Shown here one piece after another: positions 55,172-64,000 of a stretch of DNA of 64,000 bases (within the stretch, counting starts at the first letter, position 1; each line of letters begins with the position of its first letter). The translations under genes and the position numbers were made by a program. This stretch comes from RBG-16-66-20 sp040752005 (lineage in GTDB: Bacteria > Pseudomonadota > Gammaproteobacteria > Burkholderiales > SG8-39): assembly GCA_040752005.1 (NCBI GenBank), contig JBFMFX010000003.1, positions 1-64,000 on the forward strand, in the 5' to 3' direction. The notes under the pieces are model-generated. The model made no database searches. It saw nothing but the letters and a program-made list of their open reading frames with translations, and was not told the origin of the DNA.

Positions 55172-56338
55172 ATGGACTTCGCGTTCACCCCGGAGCAGGA
55201 GCGCATCCGCGAGGCGGTGGCGAAGCTGTGCGCGCGCTTCGACGATGCGTACTGGCTGAAAAAAGACCGCGAAGGCGGCTTTCCGGAGGAGTTTCACCGC
55301 GCGCTCGCGGGCGACGGCTGGCTGGGAATCGCGATGCCGGAGGAATACGGCGGCGCAGGGCTCGGCATCACCGAAGCGGCGATCATGATGCAGGCGATCG
55401 CAGAGTCGGGCGCGGGGTTTTCCGGCGCCTCGGCCGTGCACATGAACATATTCGGCCTCAACCCGGTGGTGGTGTTCGGCACCGAGGCGCAGAAAAGGCG
55501 CATGCTCCCGGGCCTCATCGCGGGGCGCGAGCGCGCCTGCTTCGCGGTCACCGAGCCGAACACCGGCCTGGACACCACGCGCCTGAAGACCCGCGCCGAA
55601 AAGCGCGGCGGCAAGTACTACATTACCGGACAGAAAGTCTGGATCTCGACCGCGCAGGTCGCCGAGAAAATCCTGCTCCTTGCGCGCACGACGCCGCTCG
55701 AAGAGGTGAAGAAGCCGGCGCAGGGCCTGTCGCTCTTTTACACCGACCTCGACCGCAGGTACGTCGAGGTGCGCGAGATCGAGAAGATGGGCCGGAAGGC
55801 GGTGGACTCGAACCAGGTGTTCTTCGACGCGATGCCGGTGCCCGAGGAAGACCGCATCGGCGAGGAGGGGCGGGGTTTCGAGTACATCCTGCACGGCATG
55901 AACCCGGAGCGGATTCTGATCGCCGCCGAGTCGGTGGGCCTCGGGCGCTGTGCGCTCGCGCGCGCGGCGAACTACGCCAAGGAGCGCGTGGTGTTCAACC
56001 GCCCGATCGGCAAGAACCAGGCGATCCAGCATCCGCTGGCGGCGAACTGGATGGCGCTGGAGGCGGCGAACCTGATGGTGTTCAAGGCCGCCTGGCTCTA
56101 CGATCGCGGCAGGCCCTGCGGCGCGGAGGCGAACGCGGCGAAATACCTCGCCGGCGAGGCGGCGTTCGATGCCTGCCAGCAGGCGGTGATGACCCACGGC
56201 GGCTTCGGCTACGCGAAGGAGTACCACGTCGAGCGCTATCTGCGCGAGTCGCTCATCGGACGCATCGCGCCGGTGTCGCCGCAACTGGTGCTCTGCTTCA
56301 TCGCCGAGCGGGTGCTCGGCCTGCCGAAGTCGTACTGA
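55172..56338 (+). CDS. Acyl-CoA dehydrogenase
   Basis: This 388-residue flavoprotein has FAFTPEQERIREAVAKLC at the N-terminus, CFAVTEPNTGLDT, KYYITGQKVWISTAQVAEK, and the C-terminal MTHGGFGYAKEYHVERYLRE. It oxidises an acyl-CoA to enoyl-CoA, with electrons passed to ETF. Exact substrate open; the nearby MaoC hydratase and SDR would complete a beta-oxidation-like set. It begins 5 bp after the truncated frame. Confidence 0.9.
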   Translation: MDFAFTPEQERIREAVAKLCARFDDAYWLKKDREGGFPEEFHRALAGDGWLGIAMPEEYGGAGLGITEAAIMMQAIAESGAGFSGASAVHMNIFGLNPVVVFGTEAQKRRMLPGLIAGRERACFAVTEPNTGLDTTRLKTRAEKRGGKYYITGQKVWISTAQVAEKILLLARTTPLEEVKKPAQGLSLFYTDLDRRYVEVREIEKMGRKAVDSNQVFFDAMPVPEEDRIGEEGRGFEYILHGMNPERILIAAESVGLGRCALARAANYAKERVVFNRPIGKNQAIQHPLAANWMALEAANLMVFKAAWLYDRGRPCGAEANAAKYLAGEAAFDACQQAVMTHGGFGYAKEYHVERYLRESLIGRIAPVSPQLVLCFIAERVLGLPKSY

Positions 56339-56347
56339 GACGGGGCG

Positions 56348-56752
56348 ATGATCCGCGTCCGGGGCGTTGACCATCTCGTGCTGCGGGTCGCGGACCTGGA
56401 GCGCATGCTCGCCTTCTACGTCAACGTGCTCGGCTTGAGCCTCGTGCGCCGGCGCGACGACCTCGGGCTCGTTCATTTGCGCGCCGGTGACGCGATGCTC
56501 GACCTCGTTCGGGTGGACGGGCCGCTCGGGCGCGCCGGCGGTGCCGCGCCGGGAAGGCAAGGGCGCAATCTCGACCACTTCTGCCTGCGCATCGAGCCTT
56601 TCGACGAGGCCGCGATCCGCTCGCACCTTGCCGCGCACGGCCTCGCCGCGGGCGAGACCGCGCGGCGCTTCGGCGCCGAGGGCGAAGGGCCCTCGCTCTA
56701 CATCACCGATCCCGAGGGCAACACGGTGGAGCTGAAGGGCCCGGCAGGGTAA
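56348..56752 (+). CDS. VOC (glyoxalase/bleomycin resistance) family protein
   Basis: This 134-residue protein with paired beta-alpha-beta-beta-beta units has GVDHLVLRVADLERMLAFYVNVLGLSL and YITDPEGNTVELKGP. Metal-binding His and Glu are at the expected places (DHLVL, NLDHFCL, NTVEL). The role may be an isomerase, lyase or dioxygenase. It lies 9 bp after the acyl-CoA dehydrogenase. Confidence 0.85.
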   Translation: MIRVRGVDHLVLRVADLERMLAFYVNVLGLSLVRRRDDLGLVHLRAGDAMLDLVRVDGPLGRAGGAAPGRQGRNLDHFCLRIEPFDEAAIRSHLAAHGLAAGETARRFGAEGEGPSLYITDPEGNTVELKGPAG

Positions 56753-56763
56753 GCTCCCGTGTC

Positions 56764-57219
56764 ATGAGCGAACCGGTACCGGTCGTCGGGCGCGGCTTCT
56801 GCTACGAGGACCTGCACGTGGGGTTTCGCTTTCGCACCCACCGCAGGACGATCGCGGAAGCCGACCTCGCCGGCTTCGTCAACCTCACCTGGCTCACCGA
56901 GGAGCTGTTCACGGTCGCGGACGACTCGGGCCGCGCGATCAAGGGCCGTCCGGTGCCGGCGGCGCTCGTCTATGCGTTCGCCGAGGGCCTGCTGCTGCCG
57001 ACGATGCAGGACACCGGGCTTGCGTTTCTGAACGCGACGCTCGACGTGAAGGCGCCCACCTTCGTCGGCGACACGATCCACGTCGAGGCCGAGGTGATCG
57101 AGTGCCGCCTCACCTCGAAGGGCGACCGGGGACTGGTGCGCTTCGCCAACCGCGTCATCAAGCAGGACGGCACCGTCGCGCTGGAATACAACCCGCTGCG
57201 GCTGCTCAGGCGGCGATGA
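56764..57219 (+). CDS. MaoC-like dehydratase
   Basis: This 151-residue hotdog-fold protein, YEDLHVGFRFRTHRRTIAEADLAGFVNLT and PTFVGDTIHVEAEVIECR, matches MaoC-like enoyl-CoA hydratases. The usual catalytic Asp-x5-His is not clear, since TWLTEELF occupies that region, so activity is uncertain. Coupled to the next VOC gene by ATGA. Confidence 0.78.
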   Translation: MSEPVPVVGRGFCYEDLHVGFRFRTHRRTIAEADLAGFVNLTWLTEELFTVADDSGRAIKGRPVPAALVYAFAEGLLLPTMQDTGLAFLNATLDVKAPTFVGDTIHVEAEVIECRLTSKGDRGLVRFANRVIKQDGTVALEYNPLRLLRRR

Positions 57220-57620
57220 TTGACCGTATTGACCACGTCGTGCTGACCACGCGCGATCGCGAGGGTTGCGTGCGCTTTTACACCGAGGTGCTCGGCATGC
57301 GGCTGGAAGCCTTTCGCACGCCCACCGAGACACGCTGGGCGCTCACGTTCGGCGAGCAAAAGATCAACCTCCACGAATGGGGAAGGGAGTTTTCGCCGCG
57401 CGCGCACGTGGCCGCGCCCGGAACGCTCGACATCTGCTTCATCGCCTCGGTGCCGCTGGACGAGGTGATCCGGCGCCTGGAGGCGGCGAATATCCCGATC
57501 CTCGAAGGACCGGTGATGAAGACGGGCGCGCGCGGCCCGATCCGTTCGGTCTATGTGCGCGACCCGGACCTGAACCTGGTCGAGATCTCGGAGTACGTCA
57601 CGGCGCCGCGCGCAGGGTGA
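57216..57620 (+). CDS. VOC family protein
   Basis: This 134-residue protein has IDHVVLTTRDREGCVRFYTEVLGM, KINLHEWGREF and VYVRDPDLNLVEISEY with His and Glu metal ligands. It is related to the VOC protein at 56348 but not close to it. Its last 23 bp overlap the end of the convergent histidine kinase gene. It may have an isomerase or ring-fission role. Confidence 0.85.
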   Translation: MIDRIDHVVLTTRDREGCVRFYTEVLGMRLEAFRTPTETRWALTFGEQKINLHEWGREFSPRAHVAAPGTLDICFIASVPLDEVIRRLEAANIPILEGPVMKTGARGPIRSVYVRDPDLNLVEISEYVTAPRAG

Positions 57621-59496
57621 AGCGGAACACCGCGCCCGCCCCGGGTGCGGACTCGCCCCATACGCGCCCGCCGTGGCGCTCGATCACGCGCCTGACGATC
57701 GCCAGGCCGATACCGGTGCCAGGAAACTCCGATTCCGGATGCAGGCGCTCGAAGGGCCGAAAGAGCTTCGGCGCGTACGCCATGTCGAAGCCGACGCCGT
57801 TGTCGCGCACGAAGTACGCACCGGCGGCCTCGTCCCAGCCGACCTCCACCCGCGGGCGCTCGGCGCGCGCCGAGTATTTGAGCGCGTTGTCCAGCAGGTT
57901 GAGGAGCGCCTGACGGAGCAGCGTCTCGTCGCCTTCGCCGGGCGGCAGCGCCCCGATCACGATCTCTGCGGCCGGGTAGCGCGGCGCCAGCTCGGTGGCG
58001 AGCGCGCGCACCAGCCGCTCGATGTCCAGCGCCGAGCGCACCAGCTCGGCGCGCGACACGCGCGCGAGCGTGAGCAAATCGTCCACCAGCTCTCCCATGC
58101 GCACCGCGTTTTTCTCGACCACCGCGAGCTTGCGCCGGCCTTCGGCCGAGAGGCGCTCGCCCTCGTCCTCGATCACCATGTGCGCGAAACCGGCCATCGC
58201 GCGCAAGGGGGCGCGCAGGTCGTGGGACACCGAGTACGAGAACGACTCCAGCTCCGCGAGCGCGGCCTCCAGCTCGGCGGTGCGCTCGCGTACCCGCTGC
58301 TCCAAGGTCTCGTTCAGCTGCCGGATCGCCTGCTCGGCGAGTTTGCGCTCGGTGATGTCCTGCACGGTGCCGGTGACGACCAGACGGTCGGCGTCGGCGC
58401 GAAACGTCGCATTGACCGTGGCGGTCAGGTAGCGCAGCGGCAGCACCGCGGGATCGGTGCGAAAGTCGAACGCAGCGGTGGCGCGGCCGCGGATCGCCTC
58501 GCGCAGACCGTCCTCGATCAGGCGGCGGTCTTCGGGATGCACGAGGCGGAGGAACTCAGCGAAGGGCGGCGGGCCGAGCGCCGGGTCGCGGCCGAAGATG
58601 CGGTACATCTGCGCCGACCAGTGGCCGGTCCAGCGGTCGGGATACAGGGTCCAGCTACCGAGCCGCGCGCGTGCCTGCGATTCTTCGAGCTCGGCGTAGG
58701 CCTCGCGCAGCGCCTGCTCGGCGCGCTTGCGCTCGCGCAGATCGCTCACGACGGTGAGCACCGCGGGCCGCCCGCGCCATTCGATGCGCGCGTTGGAAAT
58801 CTGCACCCACACCGGCTCGCCGGTACGCGTGAGGATGCGGATGTCGTAGCGGGGTTCGAACGCGTCGCCCGCCATCCTGCGGCGGTGGCGCTCGGCCACC
58901 ATCGCGCGGTCGTCCGGATGCACGAGCGGCGCGAATTCGCGGCCGATCAGCTCGTCGAGCGCGAAGCCGGTGAGCCGCTCGATCGCCGGGTTCGCGTGCA
59001 CGAAACGCCCGTCCTGCAGGATGAGAATGCCGTCGAGCATCCGCTCGGACACCATGCGGTAGCGCGCTTCGGATTCGGCGAGCGCCTGCTCGGCGCGTTT
59101 GCGCGCGGTGATGTCGAGGCAGAGGGTCAACGTCGCGCCATCAGGCAAACGTATGTCCCGGACCAGCAGCCAGCGGTCAGGCCCGCGGCGCACTTCGAAC
59201 TCCCCGCCGCGCCGGCGCACGGCAAGCCGCTCGGCGATCCAGCCCTCCGGGTTGGCCGACTTGTCGGGAAATGCACCGGCTGCGAGCGCCGCCGCGAGAT
59301 GCTCCATGTAGCCGCGCCCGGGTTCGAGCAGGTGTTCCAGCCCGGGGTTGAGATCGAGGAAAGCGCGGTTGATGAACACGATGCGGTCCTCGGCGTCGCA
59401 CAGGCACACCGGGTCCGGATACTCCTCCATCGCGAGGCGGAGCTGCTCCTCGGGACGCGGCGGCGCCGGCGGCAAGCGGGAGGCGGGCGCGCTCAC
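57598..59496 (-). CDS. Soluble PAS-domain sensor histidine kinase
   Basis: This 632-residue protein has no membrane helix. Three PAS domains occupy about 15-135, 140-265 and 275-395 (each ending DITxRKxAEQ-like), followed by a coiled linker, the phospho-acceptor motif SFSYSVSHDLRAPLRAM (near 417), and a HATPase domain with NLLDNALKYS, FVRDNGVGFD and GTGIGLAIVRRV. The signal is cytoplasmic. No response regulator is adjacent. GTG start overlapping the ilvA stop, so both genes share an mRNA. Confidence 0.9.
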   Translation of the reverse strand: MSAPASRLPPAPPRPEEQLRLAMEEYPDPVCLCDAEDRIVFINRAFLDLNPGLEHLLEPGRGYMEHLAAALAAGAFPDKSANPEGWIAERLAVRRRGGEFEVRRGPDRWLLVRDIRLPDGATLTLCLDITARKRAEQALAESEARYRMVSERMLDGILILQDGRFVHANPAIERLTGFALDELIGREFAPLVHPDDRAMVAERHRRRMAGDAFEPRYDIRILTRTGEPVWVQISNARIEWRGRPAVLTVVSDLRERKRAEQALREAYAELEESQARARLGSWTLYPDRWTGHWSAQMYRIFGRDPALGPPPFAEFLRLVHPEDRRLIEDGLREAIRGRATAAFDFRTDPAVLPLRYLTATVNATFRADADRLVVTGTVQDITERKLAEQAIRQLNETLEQRVRERTAELEAALAELESFSYSVSHDLRAPLRAMAGFAHMVIEDEGERLSAEGRRKLAVVEKNAVRMGELVDDLLTLARVSRAELVRSALDIERLVRALATELAPRYPAAEIVIGALPPGEGDETLLRQALLNLLDNALKYSARAERPRVEVGWDEAAGAYFVRDNGVGFDMAYAPKLFRPFERLHPESEFPGTGIGLAIVRRVIERHGGRVWGESAPGAGAVFRFTLRAAP

Positions 59497-60710
59497 GGCG
59501 GGAACCCCGCTTCCAGCGGCACGAGGTGCACCCCGGCGCGTGCGAGCGCGGCGACGATTTCGCGGGCGTGCTCGCGGTCGCGCGTCTCCAGCACGAACTC
59601 GACCTCGGGCGAGCGCACCGAAGCCGGCCCGAAGACGCGCTGGTGCTGGACCTCGACGATGTTGCCGCCGTGCTCGCCGATCGTCGCGGCCACCTTCGCA
59701 AGGCTTCCCGCGACGTCGGGCATGGTGACGCGCAGGCGAATGAGGCGGCCGTCGCGCACCAGGCCCCGCATCAGCACCGCCGCGAGCACGCGCGAGTCAA
59801 TGTTGCCGCCGCTGACGAGCACGCCGGCACGGCGGCCGGCGAAGCGCTCGCGATGCTCGAGGAGCGCCGCCAGGCCCGCCGCACCCGCGCCCTCGGCGAC
59901 GGTCTTTTCGATCTCGACCAGCGCCACGATCGCGCGCTCGATCGTCTCTTCCTCGACGAGCAGCATCTCGTCCACCAGCGCGCGCGCCATCGCCAGCGTG
60001 ATCTCGCCGACGTCGCCCACCGCGAGCCCCTCGGCGATGGTGTCGCCGCCGACTCGAACCGGTTCGCCACGCAGCCGCTGGGCCATCGCGCAATAGGTCT
60101 TCGACTCGACGCCGATCACTTCGATCCCGGGCTTGACCGCCTTGGCTGCCGCCGCCATGCCGGAGACGAGTCCGCCGCCGCCCACCGGTACCACCAGCAC
60201 CTCCAGCGCCGGAGCCTGCTCCAGCATCTCCAGCGCGACCGTGCCCTGCCCGGCGATGATCGCCGGATCGTCGTAGGGGTGGATGAAGACAAGTCCCTCG
60301 CGTGCCAGGATCTCGCGTGCACGTTCGGCCGCCTCGGCGAGCGTCTCGCCTTCGAGCAGCACCTCGGCGCCGTGTACCCGGGTGTTGGCGACCTTGGAGT
60401 TGGGCGTGCCGCGCGGCATGACGATCACCGCGCGGATGCCGAGGCGCGCGGCGTGGTAGGCGACGCCCTGCGCGTGGTTGCCGGCACTCATCGCGATCAC
60501 GCCGCGCCGGCGCTCGCCCTCGGTGAGCTGCAGCAGCTTGTTGAGCGCCCCCCGCTCCTTGAACGAGGCGGTGAACTGCAGGTTCTCGAACTTCAGCCAC
60601 ACCTGGGCGCCGGTGAGGGCCGACAGGGTGCGGCTCATGAGGCAGGGCGTGCGCTCGACCGCCCCGGCGATGCGGGCGGCCGCGGCGCGGATGTCCTTCA
60701 AGCTCACCAT
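59493..60710 (-). CDS. ilvA: Threonine ammonia-lyase with ACT domain
   Basis: This 405-residue PLP enzyme has the Schiff-base Lys in FTASFKERGALNKL (about residue 51), the phosphate-binding loop SAGNHAQGVAYHA, and PVGGGGLVSGMA. A C-terminal ACT domain (about 328-400) reads RLRVTMPDVAGSLAKVAATI. It converts threonine to 2-oxobutyrate; the short form with one ACT domain resembles the enzymes that are either catabolic or part of isoleucine synthesis. Confidence 0.88.
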   Translation of the reverse strand: MVSLKDIRAAAARIAGAVERTPCLMSRTLSALTGAQVWLKFENLQFTASFKERGALNKLLQLTEGERRRGVIAMSAGNHAQGVAYHAARLGIRAVIVMPRGTPNSKVANTRVHGAEVLLEGETLAEAAERAREILAREGLVFIHPYDDPAIIAGQGTVALEMLEQAPALEVLVVPVGGGGLVSGMAAAAKAVKPGIEVIGVESKTYCAMAQRLRGEPVRVGGDTIAEGLAVGDVGEITLAMARALVDEMLLVEEETIERAIVALVEIEKTVAEGAGAAGLAALLEHRERFAGRRAGVLVSGGNIDSRVLAAVLMRGLVRDGRLIRLRVTMPDVAGSLAKVAATIGEHGGNIVEVQHQRVFGPASVRSPEVEFVLETRDREHAREIVAALARAGVHLVPLEAGFPP

Positions 60711-60745
60711 GGCTTCACGCTAGCACAGCCGCGTAGAATCACGCC

Positions 60746-61699
60746 ATGACGCGCGCCATCCTCGCACTGATTCTTGGCATCCTGGTTTCCGGCCTCGCGC
60801 AGGCGCAATACCCGAGTCGCCCGATCCGGATCATCGTGCCGTTCACCCCCGGCACCGGCATTGACATCCTCGCCCGCGCCTTCGGGCAGAAGCTCTCCGA
60901 GCGCCTCAAGGTCGCGGTGGTAGTGGAAAACCGCCCCGGGGCGAGCGGCAACATCGGCACCGAGGCGGTGGCCAAGGCCGCCTCGGATGGCCACACGCTG
61001 CTCATGACCGCGACGACCCTGGTGCAGAGCGCCGTCCTGCACAAGAGTGTCCCCTACGATCCGAAGGCGCTCACCCCGATCGGCCTTGCGGCGATCGGCA
61101 ACCTCGCGCTGGTGGCGCACCCGTCGGTGCCGGCGAAATCGGTCGCGGAACTGGTCGCGCTCGCGAGATCGCAGCCCGGCCGGCTCAACTATGCCTCGCC
61201 CGGCAACGCGACGCCGCACCACCTCGCCATGGAGCTGCTCAAGCTCCGGTTCGGGATCAATCTCGTTCACGTTCCTTATAAAGGCACCGCCGGCGCGGTG
61301 ACCGACCTCCTCGGCGGCCAGATCCAGCTCATGTTTCTGCCTGTGCATGTGGCGCTTCCGCACGTGCAGGCCGGAAAGCTCACGATGCTCGCCTCGGGGG
61401 GCGCCCAGCGCTCGGCTGCGACACCGGACGCGCCGTCGCTCGCCGAGGCCGGGGTGAAGGACATTGACGTGGACATCTGGTACGCGCTGCTCGGGCCTCC
61501 GGGCCTTGCGCACGACATCGTCGCGAAGCTCCACGAGGAATTGGCGGCGATCCTGGAGGCTCCGGACGTGCGCGCGAACCTGCTCAAGCAGGGCCTTGCG
61601 CCAAGGACCGGCTCGCCCGCCGAGCTTGCGCGCCTGATCGAGACGGACCTGGAGCGCTGGGGCCGCGTGGTGCGCGAGGCGGGAATCCGCGCCGACTAG
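60746..61699 (+). CDS. Tripartite tricarboxylate transporter (Bug-type) substrate-binding protein
   Basis: This 317-residue protein has a signal peptide (1-21, cleavage after AQA), then YPSRPIRIIVPFTPGTGIDILAR, VENRPGASGNIGTEAV and NYASPGNATPHHLAMELLK. This is the Bug family, abundant in betaproteobacteria, which binds carboxylates in the periplasm. No TctA/TctB membrane genes are next to it. It is divergent from ilvA across 35 bp and followed by a monooxygenase at 9 bp. Confidence 0.9.
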   Translation: MTRAILALILGILVSGLAQAQYPSRPIRIIVPFTPGTGIDILARAFGQKLSERLKVAVVVENRPGASGNIGTEAVAKAASDGHTLLMTATTLVQSAVLHKSVPYDPKALTPIGLAAIGNLALVAHPSVPAKSVAELVALARSQPGRLNYASPGNATPHHLAMELLKLRFGINLVHVPYKGTAGAVTDLLGGQIQLMFLPVHVALPHVQAGKLTMLASGGAQRSAATPDAPSLAEAGVKDIDVDIWYALLGPPGLAHDIVAKLHEELAAILEAPDVRANLLKQGLAPRTGSPAELARLIETDLERWGRVVREAGIRAD

Positions 61700-61708
61700 G
61701 AGGCCGCG

Positions 61709-62947
61709 GTGGCGCCGGTCCTCATCGTCGGCGGCGGCATCGGCGGACTGACGCTCGCGCTATCGCTTCACCAGGTCGGGATCGCGTGCCGGGTGTTCGA
61801 GGCCGCGCCTGCGATCAAGCCGCTCGGGGTCGGCATCAACCTGCTGCCGCACGCCACGCGCGAGCTGACCGAGCTCGGGCTGCAGCAGGCGCTTGCGCGC
61901 GTCGCGGTCGAAACCTCCGAGCTTTGCTTCTACAACCGCTTCGGTCAGTTCATCTACAGCGAGCCGCGCGGCCGGCGCGCCGGCTACGACTGGCCGCAAT
62001 TCTCGATCCATCGCGCGGACTTGCACGAGGTGCTGCTGGAGGCGGTGCGCGCGCGCCTCGGGCCGGATGCGGTGGTGCTCGGTGCGCGCTGTGTCGGGTT
62101 CGAGCAGGACGCCGAAGGCGTCACCGCCCGCTTCGCGAACGGCGCGGCCGCGCGCGGCGCCTGCCTCGTCGGCTGCGACGGCATCCACTCGGTGGTGAGA
62201 AGGCTGCTGCACCCGGACGAGGGCCCGCCGGCCTACCAGGGCATCAACATGTGGCGCGGTGTGACGCGCGCCAGGCCTTTTCTCTCCGGATCCTCGATGG
62301 CGGTGGCCGGCTGGCTGGAGGTCGGCAAGCTGGTGGTCTATCCGATCCGCAACCACGTGGACGCCGAAGCTCGCCAGCTCGTCAACTGGGTGGCCGAGAT
62401 CCAGTCACCGCGCAATACGATGCAGGACTGGAGCCTGCCCGGAAAGCTGGACGATTTCTATCCGGCCTTTGCATCCTGGACGTTCGACTGGCTCGACTGC
62501 GCGGCGCTTCTGCGCAACGCCGACCTGATTCTCGAATACCCGATGGTGGACCGCGATCCGCTGCCGTGGTGGACGAAGGCACGCGCGACGCTGCTCGGCG
62601 ATGCCGCGCACCCGATGTATCCGCGCGGCTCGAACGGGGCCGGGCAGGCGATTCTGGATGCACGCACGCTCGCCGGGTGCCTGAAGCGCGCGGGCGGCGA
62701 TGTGCGCGCGGCGCTTGCCGCCTACGAGCGCGCGCGGCTCGAAGCGGCGAACCGCGTCGTTCTGATGAATCGCACCGATCCGCCGGACGCGATCCTGCGC
62801 GAAGTGTGGCGCCGCTCGGGCGACCGGCCGTTCGCACGCATCGAGGACGTCATCTCGCGCGAAGAGCTGCAGGCCATATCCGAGCGCTACAAGCGCGTCG
62901 CCGGCTTCGAGCGCGAGAGCCTCGCGCGGCGAAAATCGCTCGCCTGA
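61709..62947 (+). CDS. FAD-dependent aromatic monooxygenase (PHBH fold)
   Basis: This 412-residue group A flavin monooxygenase has GGGIGGLTLALSL for FAD binding, CDGIHSVVRRLLHP (DG motif) and LLGDAAHPMYPRGSNGAGQA (GD motif). It resembles salicylate hydroxylase-like and PhzS-like enzymes, which hydroxylate an aromatic ring with NAD(P)H and O2. The link to the upstream Bug receptor suggests a shared aromatic substrate. This is an aerobic step, so it is outside the anaerobic route. GTG start. Confidence 0.85.
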   Translation: MAPVLIVGGGIGGLTLALSLHQVGIACRVFEAAPAIKPLGVGINLLPHATRELTELGLQQALARVAVETSELCFYNRFGQFIYSEPRGRRAGYDWPQFSIHRADLHEVLLEAVRARLGPDAVVLGARCVGFEQDAEGVTARFANGAAARGACLVGCDGIHSVVRRLLHPDEGPPAYQGINMWRGVTRARPFLSGSSMAVAGWLEVGKLVVYPIRNHVDAEARQLVNWVAEIQSPRNTMQDWSLPGKLDDFYPAFASWTFDWLDCAALLRNADLILEYPMVDRDPLPWWTKARATLLGDAAHPMYPRGSNGAGQAILDARTLAGCLKRAGGDVRAALAAYERARLEAANRVVLMNRTDPPDAILREVWRRSGDRPFARIEDVISREELQAISERYKRVAGFERESLARRKSLA

Positions 62948-63068
62948 CTCGCCGATAGCCCGCGGCGCGGCCGCGCGCGGGCAATGATCTCGATTCGCGA
63001 TCGGTGCGGTGTGTGTCGCAACATTCTTCGTGCCGTCCGCAGGCGGGCGCGCTATATTGCATGCCGCC

Positions 63069-64000
63069 ATGCAGGAACACGGCTGCGGTCCGCACCGCGC
63101 GGCGGCGCTGCGGATCTCTCTTTACTACATCGCCGCAGCCGTCGCCTGGATCGTGTTCTCCGATCTGCTCCTTGTCCGTTACGCGGCCCGGCTCGAGACG
63201 ATGGCCTACGCCGGCTTGGCGAAAGGCGTGCTGTTCGTCCTGGTTACCGGCGCGCTGCTCTGTGCGCTGCTGCTGCGACGCGCGCGCGCGATCGAGCAGC
63301 GCGAGCGCGATGTCGTCGCCGCGCGCGAGCGCCTGGATGTCGCGACCGCCGGCGCCGGATTGGGGATCTGGGAGTGGCGCGCAGGGCCGGATGCGGAGAG
63401 CGTCATGTGCTCGGCGCGCGCCGCGGAGCTGATCGGGCTTTCCGCCGGGAATCCCTCCGCTCCGGCCGATACGTTCATCGCGCGAGTCCATCCCGCCGAC
63501 CGCACTGCAGTGACTGCGGCCGTGCGCGCGGCGCTGCGCGACGGCGGGGACTTCGGCATCGAATTCCGCATCGAGCGGCCCGAAGGCGGATGGCGCTGGC
63601 TGCGCAGCAGGGCACGCGCCGCACGCAGCGCGCCGGGCGGGGCGATGCGCGTGCTCGGCGTGATCGAGGACATAGACCAGCGCAAGCGGGCCGAACAGGC
63701 GCTCGCGCAGAGCGAGGCGCGCCTGCGCGCGGTGCTCGAACAGTCGTTTTCGGCGCTGTTCGTCATCCAGGACGGCCGCGTGGTCTACGTCAATCCGCGC
63801 ACCCGCGCGATCTTCGGTCACGACGCCGAAGAGCCTTTCGACCCCGATCTGTTGGTGCACGTCGAGCCAGGCGAGCGCGAGCGACTTTCCGGTCTGATCG
63901 AGCGCTGGATGCGCGGCGAGAGCACCGGCGCGGTCACCGTGGCGGCGCTGCGCAAGGACGGCACGCGGTTCACCCTCGGTGCGCATCCGGTACTCGGGAG
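63069..64000 (+). CDS. Membrane PAS-domain sensor protein, partial (continues beyond window)
   Basis: The open frame runs off the right edge after 310 codons. Two helices (about 13-35 and 45-68) flank a short periplasmic loop, then come a coiled segment and two PAS domains: 80-195 (LGIWEWRAG to GVIEDIDQRKRAEQ) and 197 to the edge (ALFVIQDGRVVYVNPRTRAIFG). The output domain, either histidine kinase or GGDEF, is not visible. I chose the ATG at 63069; the ATG at 63061 is in another frame. Confidence 0.75.
   Translation, partial: MQEHGCGPHRAAALRISLYYIAAAVAWIVFSDLLLVRYAARLETMAYAGLAKGVLFVLVTGALLCALLLRRARAIEQRERDVVAARERLDVATAGAGLGIWEWRAGPDAESVMCSARAAELIGLSAGNPSAPADTFIARVHPADRTAVTAAVRAALRDGGDFGIEFRIERPEGGWRWLRSRARAARSAPGGAMRVLGVIEDIDQRKRAEQALAQSEARLRAVLEQSFSALFVIQDGRVVYVNPRTRAIFGHDAEEPFDPDLLVHVEPGERERLSGLIERWMRGESTGAVTVAALRKDGTRFTLGAHPVLG

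Noticed and set aside
62958..62982. GC hairpin GCCCGCG/CGCGGGC after the flavin monooxygenase as a terminator
   Set aside because: The stem is only 7 bp, the loop region is itself self-complementary GC, and no T run follows. Such hairpins arise often at this base composition.

Overview
The window reads as a chromosomal segment of a very GC-rich, facultatively anaerobic, probably denitrifying betaproteobacterium that degrades aromatic compounds (Thauera/Azoarcus-like). The clearest markers are a complete set of genes for the four-subunit ATP-dependent benzoyl-CoA reductase with its ferredoxin, dienoyl-CoA hydratase and oxo-enoyl-CoA hydrolase, and a phenylacetyl-CoA:acceptor oxidoreductase set with its CoA ligase. 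Genes are tightly packed and many overlap as ATGA or GTGA. No rRNA, tRNA or CRISPR array was seen. The taxonomic placement is inferred from gene content only.

Layout. (1) 1-10.3 kb: a partial heme A synthase-like gene, then a B-type heme-copper oxidase operon (small subunit, CuA subunit II, subunit I, CtaB, SCO). It continues into two unusual fusions: cytochrome b joined to a 2Fe-2S/FAD/NAD reductase, and cytochrome b joined to 2[4Fe-4S] and an MvhD-like domain. A second, divergent heme-copper subunit I follows. (2) 10.4-13.1 kb: a cation/proton antiporter, an Rrf2 regulator without cluster cysteines and a GNAT protein. (3) 13.2-17.7 kb: a Liv-type ABC importer, probably for an aromatic acid. 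(4) 17.8-25.9 kb: a thioesterase, the padBCD-like genes, phenylacetate-CoA ligase, hemerythrin, a tandem GNAT protein and a BadH-like SDR. (5) 25.9-30.4 kb: an NnrS-like membrane protein, small redox/stress proteins and a RecQ-like helicase. (6) 30.4-40.6 kb: fdx-bcrDABC-dch-oah on the minus strand, divergent from korAB and a ferritin-like gene. (7) 40.6-46.5 kb: two universal stress proteins, an NADH dehydrogenase-SelD fusion, NnrS, a radical SAM protein and a second thioesterase. (8) 46.5-51.8 kb: an RND efflux pair, an SDR and a cupin. (9) 51.8-55.0 kb: an integron remnant (integrase fragment, attI-like site, four lower-GC cassettes, attC sites) followed by an internally deleted IS3-type element. 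(10) 55.2-64 kb: acyl-CoA dehydrogenase, MaoC and VOC proteins, a PAS kinase, threonine ammonia-lyase, a Bug-type receptor, a flavin monooxygenase and a partial PAS sensor.

How it fits together. Aromatic acids would be imported, activated to CoA thioesters and taken to benzoyl-CoA, then dearomatised with ferredoxin electrons supplied by KorAB. Nine intergenic sites match the FNR/DNR box TTGAT-N4-ATCAA perfectly or nearly so. They precede the oxidase operon, the liv operon, both thioesterases, korA, the stress-protein pair and several small genes, which suggests one low-oxygen or nitric-oxide regulon. Subunit I of the main oxidase has Gln where oxygen reductases have the catalytic Tyr. Together with two NnrS-type proteins and a hemerythrin, this makes nitric oxide a plausible substrate. 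The oxidase plus the two cytochrome b fusions is the best candidate here for an undescribed electron-transfer system.
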